Shown here: one piece after another, positions 35,145 to 42,957 of the stretch
How the letters are laid out: each line of letters opens with the position of its first letter
Position numbering within the stretch: position 1 is the first letter of the stretch
Origin: Microtetraspora glauca
Lineage (GTDB): Bacteria; Actinomycetota; Actinomycetes; Streptomycetales; Streptomycetaceae
Reading direction: 5' to 3'
DNA length: 64,000 nt
Assembly: GCA_000721275.1 (NCBI GenBank)
Contig: JOFO01000031.1
Span: 6,770 to 70,769, forward strand
Program-made: the position numbers and the translations under genes
Notes under the pieces: generated by a model
Database searches by the model: none
Told to the model about the DNA's origin: nothing
Seen by the model: the letters and a program-made list of their open reading frames with translations, nothing else

Positions 35145-36455
35145 ATGACCTCCGAACCGCTGACGTCCGATCCGCGGCCGTCCGGGGCCCCGCCGGCCGG
35201 AGCTCCGGCCGCCGCCCCCGCCGCGTCCCCCATAGCGGCCCCCGCCGGCTGCCCCGCCACCACCCGTCCGGCCCGCACCTGGTCCGTGGCCGACCTGCCC
35301 GGTCTCGACTTCGACCCGCTCCTGGCCGAACTGCTCGCGAAGGAGCCGGTGTCCCGGATCCGGCTGCCGTTCGCCGCCGAGAACGAGGCATGGCTGGTCA
35401 CCCGGTACGCCGACGTCCGGGCGGTCACCTCGGACCCCCGGTTCAGCCGGACGGCCCTGCTCGACCGGCAGGTGACCACGATGACCGGCCACATGGTGGC
35501 GTCGAAGGCGGCGCTGAACTACGCCGATCCGCCGTACCACACCCGGCTGCGCAAGGCGGTGGCCAGGACGTTCACCGGCCGCGGCACCCAGCGGCTGCGT
35601 CCGCTCGCGCAGGCGGCCTGCGACCGGCTCCTCGACGCGATGGAGGCGGCGGGCCGGCCCGCCGACCTCATGCGGCACCTGCACGGGCCGCTGCCGATGG
35701 CGGTGGTCTGCGATCTCCTCGGCATCCCCGAGGAGGACCGGGCGGAGCTGGCGTCGTGGCCGGACCTCATCCTCTCCTCGGGCCCCGGCCCGGAGGGCAG
35801 CCGCGCCGCGAAGGCGCAGATCCACGGCTACGTCACCCGGCTGCTGGAGCAGCGGCGGGCGGAGCCCCGGGAGGACCTGGCCGGGGAGCTGGCCGAGTCG
35901 CTGGCGGCGGGGCGGATCAGCGCCGACGAGGCGGTCTCGCTCGCCATGGCGATCCTGATCAGCGGCGCCCACGCGGTCCGCAACAACAGCGCCAACATGG
36001 TGTACGTGCTGCTCACCCGCCCGGACCTGCTGGCCCGGCTGCGCGCGGAGCCGGAGCTGCTGCCGCAGGCGGTGGACGAGCTGCTGCGGTGGATCCCGCA
36101 CCGCAACGGCGTGGGACTCCCCCGGATCGCGACGGAGGACGTCGAGATCGGCGGGGTCGTGATCCGCGCGGGCGAGGCGGTGTACGCGTCCTACCTGGCG
36201 GCCAACCGGGACCCGGAGGTCTTCGACGACCCCGACGCCCTCGACTTCGACCGCACCGGCACCGGGCACCTGTCCTTCGGGCACGGCCCGCACCACTGCA
36301 TGGGCGCGATGCTGACCCGGATGGAGTCCGAGGTGATGCTCGCGACGCTGCTGGCCCGCTACCCGGAGCTGCGGCTCGCGGGCCGCCCGGAGGACGTGCC
36401 CTTCCAGTCCCAGGGCCTGATCCGCGGCCCGAAGGAGCTGTACGTCACCTGGTGA
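35145..36455 (+). CDS. Cytochrome P450, CYP158-like flaviolin-coupling enzyme
   Basis: 436 aa. The first 45 residues are Pro/Ala-rich and disordered. The K-helix ELLR and the heme loop FGHGPHHCMG (ligand Cys about 385) are present. In the I-helix the segment is SGAHAVRNNSANMVY, where Ala replaces the usual proton-relay Thr, as known for CYP158A2 of S. coelicolor, which couples flaviolin to biflaviolin and has its gene next to rppA. The start is the ATG at 35145 with GGGAAGAG upstream. The far longer reading frame to the left is a shadow. Confidence 0.92.
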   Translation: MTSEPLTSDPRPSGAPPAGAPAAAPAASPIAAPAGCPATTRPARTWSVADLPGLDFDPLLAELLAKEPVSRIRLPFAAENEAWLVTRYADVRAVTSDPRFSRTALLDRQVTTMTGHMVASKAALNYADPPYHTRLRKAVARTFTGRGTQRLRPLAQAACDRLLDAMEAAGRPADLMRHLHGPLPMAVVCDLLGIPEEDRAELASWPDLILSSGPGPEGSRAAKAQIHGYVTRLLEQRRAEPREDLAGELAESLAAGRISADEAVSLAMAILISGAHAVRNNSANMVYVLLTRPDLLARLRAEPELLPQAVDELLRWIPHRNGVGLPRIATEDVEIGGVVIRAGEAVYASYLAANRDPEVFDDPDALDFDRTGTGHLSFGHGPHHCMGAMLTRMESEVMLATLLARYPELRLAGRPEDVPFQSQGLIRGPKELYVTW

Positions 36456-36473
36456 CGGGCCCCGGCGGGGTCG

Positions 36474-37433
36474 TCACTCCCCGGCGGCGTCGTACGCGGC
36501 GGTCAGCGCCCGGCACTTCTCCACGTCGGCGGCCATGGCCGTCAGCAGGTCGTCGAGAGTGTCGAACTTGAGCATGCCGCGCACGTAGGCGAGGAAGTCG
36601 ACGCTGACGTGGAGCCCGTACAGGTCCAGGCCCTCGCGGTCGATCGCGTACGCCTCCACCGTCCGCTCGGTGCCGTCGAACTGCGGGTTGGTGCCGACGG
36701 AGATCGCGGCGGGCATCCGCTCGCCGTCCGCCGTCAGCCAGCCGGCGTAGACGCCGTCGGCGGGGATCGCGGTGTGCGGCAGGGTCTCCACGTTGGCCGT
36801 GGGGAAGCCCAGTTCGCGTCCGCGCTGCGCGCCGCGCACCACGATGCCCTCGACGCGGTGCGGGCGGCCGAGGATCTCGGCGGCGCCGGTCACGTCGCCC
36901 TCGGCGACCAGCCGGCGGGTGAGGGTGGAGGAGAAGGGCTGCCCGCCGCCGGCGGCGCCGCTGACGTACAGGTCGATCACCTCGACCTCGTAGTCGTAGG
37001 TGGCGCCCAGCTCGGTCAGGAACTCCACGTTGCCCGCGGCCCGGTGGCCGAAGCGGAAGTTGGGGCCCTCGATGACGGCCCGGGCGTGCAGCTTGTCGAC
37101 GAGCACCTTGACGATGAAGTCGGCCGGCGACAGCTGCGAGAACTCGGCGGTGAACGGCAGCACGAGCACCGCGTCCACGCCCAGTTCGGCCATCAGCTCG
37201 GCGCGCCGGTGGTGCGGGGCGAGCAGCGGCGGGTGGCTGCCGGGGCGCACCACCTCGGAGGGGTGCGGGTCGAAGGTCACCACGACGGCGGGGACGCCCA
37301 GCTCGCGGGCGCGCTCGACGGCCCGCCCGATGATCAGCTGGTGTCCGCGGTGCACACCGTCGTAGGAGCCGATGGTGACGACGCTGCGCCCCCAGTCCTG
37401 GGGGATGTCCTCCAAGCCACGCCAGCGCTGCAC
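36474..37433 (-). CDS. ribF: Bifunctional riboflavin kinase / FMN adenylyltransferase
   Basis: Makes FMN and FAD from riboflavin, 319 aa. The N-terminal adenylyltransferase domain has GSYDGVHRGHQ (HxGH-like) near residue 24, and the C-terminal kinase has the RGRELGFPTANV segment followed by DGVYAGW. The start is the GTG at 37433, because GAGGAG lies eight bases upstream and the family begins MQRWRG. It runs convergently with the P450, with only 18 bases between stops. No obvious terminator fits in that gap. In streptomycetes ribF follows truB; here a large NTPase gene lies between them. Confidence 0.96.
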   Translation of the reverse strand: MQRWRGLEDIPQDWGRSVVTIGSYDGVHRGHQLIIGRAVERARELGVPAVVVTFDPHPSEVVRPGSHPPLLAPHHRRAELMAELGVDAVLVLPFTAEFSQLSPADFIVKVLVDKLHARAVIEGPNFRFGHRAAGNVEFLTELGATYDYEVEVIDLYVSGAAGGGQPFSSTLTRRLVAEGDVTGAAEILGRPHRVEGIVVRGAQRGRELGFPTANVETLPHTAIPADGVYAGWLTADGERMPAAISVGTNPQFDGTERTVEAYAIDREGLDLYGLHVSVDFLAYVRGMLKFDTLDDLLTAMAADVEKCRALTAAYDAAGE

Positions 37434-37483
37434 TGTGACCGCTCCTCGTCCGCCTGTTCGCCCTGTGCGCCCATTACGCAGGT

Positions 37484-40400
37484 CTAAGACTGCCATGCCC
37501 GGGGCCGTCGGTCCGCATCGGCATGGGCACTGCCGGGTGCGCGCGGCGCGGGCACGGTCTCCGCGAGCAGGGCGGCGAAGGCCGGGTGGTCGGCGGCGAG
37601 CGCGGCGAGCAGCCGGTCGCGGTGGGCGGCGCCGCCCGGGTCGCGGGCGTAGAGGGCGGCGGTACGGGCGAGCAGGGCGCGGCTGCGGGGGCGCGAGCGG
37701 CGGGCGGCGCCCTCGGCGGCGGCGGTCAGCAGCGCGTCCGCGACGGTCCGGTCGCCCGGCTCGGCGGCGTACGTCTCGTGGTCGAGGAGGACGTCGAGGA
37801 GTTCGGCCCGCAGGTGGCGGGAGGCGCCGGTGCCGGGGGCGGCGAGGACGGGCGCGAGGGCGGCGCGGACGGCGGCGGGCCGGCCGTGGATCAGGCCGAC
37901 GACCAGCGGGAAGAGGACGGCCCGCGCGGTCGGTCCTTCCTCGAACCGCAGGTCGGCGTAGGCGGCGGCGTGGACGGCGCCCTCGGGCCTGCGGGCCACG
38001 TAGGCGCGGACGAGGAGGGCGATGCGACGGGTGAGGGCGGGGGTGTCGACGGCGGCGAGCGCGCGCAGGACGGCGCCCGGGTCGCGGTCCTCGTCCAGCC
38101 GGTCGCGGAGGGCGTCGAGGACGGGTCCGGGGTGGTCGGCGAGCGCGCTGACGAGCGCGTCGGCGGGTACCCGGGGGTCGGCGAGGGCGCGGGCGAGGCA
38201 GCCGCTCCGCGCGGCCGGGTCGCGGACGAGGATGCCGAGGGCGGCGCCGTGCAGGGCCCGGTCGCCGGGGCGGGCGAGCAGCGCGCCGGCCGCGTACCGC
38301 AGCAGTTCGCGGTCCTGGCCGTGCGGGCGGCGCGCGGCGAGCAGACTGCCGTACGCGGCGGCGGCCGTGCGCCGTTCCGGGCGGAGGTCGTCGTGGGCCC
38401 AGCGGTCGACGGCCCGGCAGAGCGCGGCCGGTTCGTCGTCGGCGAGGGCGGCGAGCAGGCCCTCGGCGAGCGGGTGGGCGGTGCCGGCCAGCGCCTCGCA
38501 CAGGTCGTCGACGGCGTGGCCGCGGTGGGTGTGGAGGAGTTCCTGGGCGGTGGCGGCGACGGTGGTGTACGGGCGGGCGGGCAGCGGGCGGCGGTCGGTG
38601 AACCAGCGGCAGAGCAGCGGCTGGATCTCGCGGGGGCGGGTGGTGAGCAGCTCGTCGACGGCGTCGAGGAAGGGGGTGGGGCCGGGGGGCGGCGGGTCGG
38701 CGGTGACGAGGCGGCGCAGCAGGTCGAGGCGTTCGTCGGCGCCGACGGCCGCCGCCCGCCACCAGCCGGCGTCGAAGGCGTCGAAGGCCCCGGGGCGGCC
38801 GGCGCGCTCCCCGGCGCGGTCGGCGAGCCGGCGCAGCACGGGCAGGTAGGGGCGGGCGTCGCCGGTTCCGGCGAGGGTCCGGGCGAGCAGGGTGCTCGCC
38901 CACCAGACGGCGTCCTCCGGCGTGTCGGGGCCGGTGCCGGCGAGGAAGTCGACGAGGCCGGTGAGCCGGGGCGCGAGGGCGGCGGGGCCGTCCTGGCGGT
39001 GGGCGAGCAGCAGGGCGTGGACGACGGTCCCGATCCGGTGCCGGGGCACGGAGGGCGGCGCGGTCCCGGCCGGCGCCGCCGTCTCCTCGGCGCGCCGCCG
39101 GCGTCTCCGGGCGCGGTCCGGGCCGGCGGCGTCGCCGGACGGCTCGGGGGCGGGCGGGGGCTCCGGGTCGGGGTCGGCGGGGCGGCGGGTGTGGACGAGG
39201 GCGTCGAGGGCCGTGTCGAGGTCGAGGTGGGCGGCCTGGAGCCAGTCGGCGACCTCCTCGTGGGCGAAGCGGTAGCCGGCACCGGCCGGCACCAGCAGGC
39301 CCTCGGTCAGGACGGCGGGCGCCCAGCCGTCCCGCCACGGGAACAGCTCCTCGAAGGAGGCCCGGTCGAGGAGGCCGTGGCCGGGGCCGAGGCAGCGCCG
39401 GGCGGCCTCGTGGACCTGGCCGGTGACCCGGGCGGCGAGCCGGCGGACGGCGGGGCCGCCGGGCCGGGTGCCGGCGGAGGCGGCGATCCGGACCGCGATC
39501 CGCAGGCACACCAGGTCCAGGTGGGCGGTGAAGATCTCGGTGCGGTCCGGCCGGCCGGGCACCTCGCCGGGGAGCGCGGCCCGCACCTCGGCGAGCAGCC
39601 GCAGGGCCAGCGGGTGCCGGGCGTCGGCCGGGTCGAGGTCGTCGTCCCCGAGCCCGTACCCCTCGCGTACGGCCCTGGCCTCGGCCTCCGTGAGGTCGCC
39701 GAGCGGCAGGACGGCGGGGGCGGCGCTCCACAGGGCGGCGGCCCGCTCGGCGTACTCGGGGCGGCAGGCGAGGACGAGCCGGGTGCCGTGGGCGCGCAGC
39801 CAGCCCTCGGTGGCCCCGGTCCAGGCGGCGAGCCGGTGGCCGAGGAGCGGGGGCATCTCCTCGGGGGCGTCGAGGACGACGAGGAGGGGGCGTCCGGCGG
39901 CACGGGCGAGGGCGGCGGCCCGTTCCGGGGTGACGGGGTCGCTGCCGGTGCCGGAGGCGGCGGCGATCCGGGCGGCCTGCTGGAGCAGCCGCGCGACGGC
40001 GTCGGCGACGGAGCCGTCGGTCTCCCGCAGGTCGGCGCCCCGCAGCCGGACGGTCGGCCGGGACGCGGCGGGGGCGGCCCGCTCCTCGCAGAGGGCGTCG
40101 AGCAGGGTGGTGCGCCCGCTGCCGGGGGCGCCGACGACGGCGAGGACGGGGACGGCGGCGGCGTCGTCCGGGCCGGGGTCCGGTGCGGCGAAGCGGGTGA
40201 GGGCGGCGAGGGCGTCCGGGCGGGCGACGGGAGCGGGCCAGGGCGACGGTTCGCGGGGCGGGACGGCCGTGGGGGCGGTGAGTTCGAGGACGGCGGCGAG
40301 GTTGAGGTCGGGGCCGTAGGCGGGGACGGTGGCGGCGTTGCGGCGCAGCAGCTCGGCCAGCGGGCCGTCCGGGCGGAGCGGGACGGCGTGTCCGGCGGCG

Positions 40401-40930
40401 CGCGGGTCGCCCTGGAGGGCGGTGCCGACGACGCCGAGGACGGTGCCGGTGGCGCTGTCGAGGACGGGGCCGCCGGCGGCGGGCCCGCCGAGCCGCAGCG
40501 CCTCGGCGCCCTCGGTGCCGATGGCGAGTTCGAGGGCGTCGGCGAGGACGTGGAAGCGGTCGGTGGCGGTGTACGTGACGGCGGCGGGGCCGAGGACGCG
40601 GGCCTCGCGCCAGCCGTGGGCGGCGATCCGGACGTAGGTGCCGGGTTCGACGGCCGGCCGGGTGGCGAGCGGCAGCGGGGGCACGCCCAGGCCCTCGGTG
40701 CGGATCAGCGCGAGCCCGTGCTCGGGGAGGGCCGTGACGGCGTCGTGCTCGGCGAGCCAGGTCCGCTCGCCGGGGGCGTGCAGGACGACGCGGGTGAGCC
40801 CGTCGACGGCCTCGTGGCTGGTGACGAGGGTGCCCTCGTGGTCGGCGAGGAATCCGGTGCCGCGCGGCCGACCCGCCAGATCGCAGATGCGCACCAGTCC
40901 CACCGGCTCCGCCAGGTCCCCGCGTCCCAT
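37484..40930 (-). CDS. Trypsin-like/NTPase fusion protein with altered active sites
   Basis: 1148 aa. Residues 1-190 form a trypsin-2-like domain: the active His39 is present (LVTSHEAV), but the position of the Asp holds Gly72 (HGLALI) and that of the Ser holds Ala152 (GPAAGGPV). A P-loop NTPase follows with a Walker A-like GAPGSGRT (267-274), in which Arg273 replaces the usual Lys, and a Walker B-like LLVVLDAPEE. From about 640 the rest is Arg/Ala/Leu-rich helical repeats of HEAT type. The architecture is that of STAND-type signalling proteins. Both catalytic sites look non-functional, so a binding or scaffold role is likelier than proteolysis. It starts at ATG 40930; longer readings include repeat DNA. 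Confidence 0.82.
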   Translation of the reverse strand: MGRGDLAEPVGLVRICDLAGRPRGTGFLADHEGTLVTSHEAVDGLTRVVLHAPGERTWLAEHDAVTALPEHGLALIRTEGLGVPPLPLATRPAVEPGTYVRIAAHGWREARVLGPAAVTYTATDRFHVLADALELAIGTEGAEALRLGGPAAGGPVLDSATGTVLGVVGTALQGDPRAAGHAVPLRPDGPLAELLRRNAATVPAYGPDLNLAAVLELTAPTAVPPREPSPWPAPVARPDALAALTRFAAPDPGPDDAAAVPVLAVVGAPGSGRTTLLDALCEERAAPAASRPTVRLRGADLRETDGSVADAVARLLQQAARIAAASGTGSDPVTPERAAALARAAGRPLLVVLDAPEEMPPLLGHRLAAWTGATEGWLRAHGTRLVLACRPEYAERAAALWSAAPAVLPLGDLTEAEARAVREGYGLGDDDLDPADARHPLALRLLAEVRAALPGEVPGRPDRTEIFTAHLDLVCLRIAVRIAASAGTRPGGPAVRRLAARVTGQVHEAARRCLGPGHGLLDRASFEELFPWRDGWAPAVLTEGLLVPAGAGYRFAHEEVADWLQAAHLDLDTALDALVHTRRPADPDPEPPPAPEPSGDAAGPDRARRRRRRAEETAAPAGTAPPSVPRHRIGTVVHALLLAHRQDGPAALAPRLTGLVDFLAGTGPDTPEDAVWWASTLLARTLAGTGDARPYLPVLRRLADRAGERAGRPGAFDAFDAGWWRAAAVGADERLDLLRRLVTADPPPPGPTPFLDAVDELLTTRPREIQPLLCRWFTDRRPLPARPYTTVAATAQELLHTHRGHAVDDLCEALAGTAHPLAEGLLAALADDEPAALCRAVDRWAHDDLRPERRTAAAAYGSLLAARRPHGQDRELLRYAAGALLARPGDRALHGAALGILVRDPAARSGCLARALADPRVPADALVSALADHPGPVLDALRDRLDEDRDPGAVLRALAAVDTPALTRRIALLVRAYVARRPEGAVHAAAYADLRFEEGPTARAVLFPLVVGLIHGRPAAVRAALAPVLAAPGTGASRHLRAELLDVLLDHETYAAEPGDRTVADALLTAAAEGAARRSRPRSRALLARTAALYARDPGGAAHRDRLLAALAADHPAFAALLAETVPAPRAPGSAHADADRRPRAWQS

Positions 40931-41038
40931 GGTGGGGAGGGTAGGCCGGGGGCGCGCGCCACCCGACCTGGATCGGCGAACGCGCCCCCTCGCGCGCCCG
41001 GGGTTCACTCCGAGCGCTTCCCCGATGGGGTGAAGAAA

Positions 41039-41079
41039 CGCGGAAGGACGGGCGCGCCGCGCGCACCCGCCCTTCCGCG
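41039..41079 (-). terminator. Terminator after truB
   Basis: Arms CGCGGAAGGACGGG (41039-41052) and CCCGCCCTTCCGCG (41066-41079) match at 13 of 14 positions, 13-base loop. The right arm is also the first unit of the decamer array. It ends the rimP-to-truB block and separates it from the NTPase gene. Confidence 0.7.
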
Positions 41080-41140
41080 TTGCTCGGAGTTGCTCGGAGT
41101 GGTTCCGCGTTGCTCCGCGTTGCTCGGAGTTGTTCCGAGT
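41071..41140. repeat. Seven tandem 10-bp repeats downstream of truB
   Basis: Units start every ten bases at 41071: CCTTCCGCGT, TGCTCGGAGT, TGCTCGGAGT, GGTTCCGCGT, TGCTCCGCGT, TGCTCGGAGT, TGTTCCGAGT, then a partial unit. Consensus is TG(C/T)TC(C/G)G(A/C)GT. The period of 10 bases is close to one helical turn. Confidence 0.8.
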
Positions 41141-41159
41141 CGCTCCGGCCGCCGGCCGG

Positions 41160-42059
41160 TCAGCCGAAGACGGCCAGGCTCTTCGCCTTGCCGCGCTGGT
41201 CCTCGACCAGCGCGAGCAGCCGCCCGTCCGGCCCGAAGACGGCGACGGGACCCTTCGGGTACTCCGGCATCTCCAGCCGCACCCCATTGAGCAGCAGCCG
41301 GGCCCGCTTCTCGTCGACGTCCCAGCGCGGGAACGCCGCCGCCGCGGCCTCGGCGACCGGCATCACGGCCAGCTCCTCCTGGAGCTGGTCCAGGGTGCGG
41401 GCGCTGTCCAGCTTGTACGGGCCGACCCGGGTGCGCCGCAGCGCGGTGAGGTGCCCGCCGACGCCGAGCCCGGCGCCGAGGTCCCGGGCCAGCGCCCGGA
41501 TGTACGTGCCGGAGGAGCAGACCACGGAGACGACGAGGTCGACGACCGGGGTGCCGTCCTCGGCGGTCTCCTCGCGCACGTCGTACACCCGGAAGGAGGA
41601 GACGGTGACCGGCCGGGCCGGGATCTCGAACTCCTCGCCGCCGCGCACGCGCGCGTAGGACCGCTTGCCGTCGATCTTGATCGCGGAGACCTTCGACGGC
41701 ACCTGCATGATGGCGCCGGTCAGCTCCGCGACACCCTCGTCGATCTGCTCGCGGGTGACCTTCGACGCGTCCACCGACGCCGTGATCTCGCCCTCGGCGT
41801 CGTCGGTGATCGTGGTCTGGCCCAGACGGATGGTGCCCAGGTACTCCTTCTCGGTCAGCGCGAGGTGGCCGAGGAGCTTGGTGGCCCGCTCCACGCCGAG
41901 GACGAGGACGCCCGTCGCCATGGGGTCGAGCGTGCCGGCGTGGCCGACGCGGCGGGTCTTCGCGATCCCGCGCATCTTGGCCACGACGTCGTGCGAGGTG
42001 AAGCCCGACGGCTTGTCGACGATGACAAGGCCGTCGGGCGTCCTGGTCGTGGTGCTCAT
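41160..42059 (-). CDS. truB: tRNA pseudouridine(55) synthase
   Basis: Makes the T-loop pseudouridine at position 55 of tRNA. 299 aa. The catalytic Asp45 is in GTLDPMATG, and the family segments KPSGFTSHDVV, SSGTYIRALARDLG and RTRVGPYKL are all present, followed by a C-terminal TruB extension. The ATG at 42059 overlaps the rbfA stop by four bases. It is the last gene of the translation block before a terminator and a decamer repeat array. Confidence 0.97.
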   Translation of the reverse strand: MSTTTRTPDGLVIVDKPSGFTSHDVVAKMRGIAKTRRVGHAGTLDPMATGVLVLGVERATKLLGHLALTEKEYLGTIRLGQTTITDDAEGEITASVDASKVTREQIDEGVAELTGAIMQVPSKVSAIKIDGKRSYARVRGGEEFEIPARPVTVSSFRVYDVREETAEDGTPVVDLVVSVVCSSGTYIRALARDLGAGLGVGGHLTALRRTRVGPYKLDSARTLDQLQEELAVMPVAEAAAAAFPRWDVDEKRARLLLNGVRLEMPEYPKGPVAVFGPDGRLLALVEDQRGKAKSLAVFG

Positions 42060-42496
42060 TCGGCGGCTTCGTCCTCGCCCGGCTTCTTGTACGGGTCGGC
42101 TTCGCCCGCGAAGGTGGCGCCGGACGACGCCTCCCGCACCTGGGCGTCGGAGGCACGGGCCTTGTCGAGAAGGTCCTCGATGGTCCGCGCGTTCTCCGGG
42201 AGGGCGTCGGCCACGAAGGCCAGCGTCGGGGTGAACTTGGTCCCCGCCGCCTTGCCCACGGCCGAACGGAGGATGCCCTTGGCGCTCTCCAGGCCGGCCG
42301 CGGCGCTCGCCCGGTCCTCGTCGTCGCCGTAGACCGTGTAGAAGACCGTGGCCTCCCGCAGGTCACCGGTGACGCGGGTGTCCGTGATGGTCACGTGCGT
42401 ACCCAGGCGCGGGTCCTTGATGCCGCGCTGCAGCTTCTCGGCGACCACCTCCCGGATGAGGTCCGCCAGCTTCTTCGCCCGCGCGTTGTCGGCCAC
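42056..42496 (-). CDS. rbfA: 30S ribosome-binding factor A
   Basis: Late 30S maturation factor that binds the 16S rRNA 5' end. 146 aa, KH-like fold with RAKKLADLIREVVAEKL at the start and the family's DPRLGTHVTITDTRVTGDL segment. The last 25 residues are acidic. It starts at GTG 42496 with AAGGAGA upstream. A 29-base gap separates it from the DUF503 gene, and its stop overlaps truB. Confidence 0.96.
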   Translation of the reverse strand: MADNARAKKLADLIREVVAEKLQRGIKDPRLGTHVTITDTRVTGDLREATVFYTVYGDDEDRASAAAGLESAKGILRSAVGKAAGTKFTPTLAFVADALPENARTIEDLLDKARASDAQVREASSGATFAGEADPYKKPGEDEAAE

Positions 42497-42525
42497 TGGT
42501 CCGTCTCCTTCTTTGCCTTGCTCGT

Positions 42526-42819
42526 TCAGTCTTCATCAGTGTGGAGCCTCCGGCGCACCGAGAGCAGCTCCACCTCCGGCCGCGCGGCGACCAGCCGCTC
42601 GCAGCGGTCGAGGACGCCGTTCAGGTGTCCCAGGTCACCCGACACCATGGCGACGCCGATCTCGGCCCGCCGGTGGAGGTTCTGGCCGCTCACCTCCGCG
42701 ACGCTCACCGAGAACTTCCGCTGGAGCTCGGCGATGATCGGCTTCACGAGGGAGCGTTTCTCCTTGAGCGAATGGACGTCGCCGAGGAGCAGGTCGAAGG
42801 ACAGAGTCCCCACATACAT
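42526..42819 (-). CDS. DUF503 family protein
   Basis: 97 aa, YlxP-type small alpha/beta protein of unknown biochemical role, commonly encoded next to infB and rbfA. It matches the family over its length, from MYVGTLSFDLLLGDVHSLKEKR to an RRRLHTDED tail. It starts at ATG 42819; an upstream in-frame reading adds unmatched Pro/Arg-rich sequence. I see no good ribosome site. A terminator (42901-42944) lies between it and infB, so it may have a separate promoter in the 138-base gap or depend on read-through. Confidence 0.9.
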   Translation of the reverse strand: MYVGTLSFDLLLGDVHSLKEKRSLVKPIIAELQRKFSVSVAEVSGQNLHRRAEIGVAMVSGDLGHLNGVLDRCERLVAARPEVELLSVRRRLHTDED

Positions 42820-42900
42820 GTGTGTCCGGATGTCCCGCCGGTTCGGGGTCAGTGGCCCCGCCAACCGCTGGACGGGGACACCGAAACCGTACACGGAACG

Positions 42901-42944
42901 GCCGGGGCCGATCGACGGAATAACCTCCGCCGACCGGCCCCGGC
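42901..42944 (-). terminator. Terminator after infB
   Basis: Ten-base perfect arms GCCGGGGCCG (42901-42910) and CGGCCCCGGC (42935-42944), with further partial pairing inside, 14 bases past the infB stop. Confidence 0.7.
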
Positions 42945-42957
42945 ACTTCACCGCGTG

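Larger units (their letters stand above)
40931..41159. other. truB downstream gap with a decameric repeat array
   Basis: No gene is seen. On the minus strand it runs from the truB stop through the decamer array, the hairpin 41079-41039 and about 100 bases of G+C-rich sequence to the NTPase start. Any promoter for the NTPase gene would lie in 40931-41038; I see no clear one. Confidence 0.6.

Noticed and set aside
31776..36455. A 1559-aa plus-strand frame ending in the P450
   Set aside because: Only the last 436 codons match P450; the rest overlaps the ABC ATPase and runs antisense to the RTX-like and rppA genes.
41071..41140. CRISPR-like array
   Set aside because: Units are ten bases with no spacers and no cas genes nearby.
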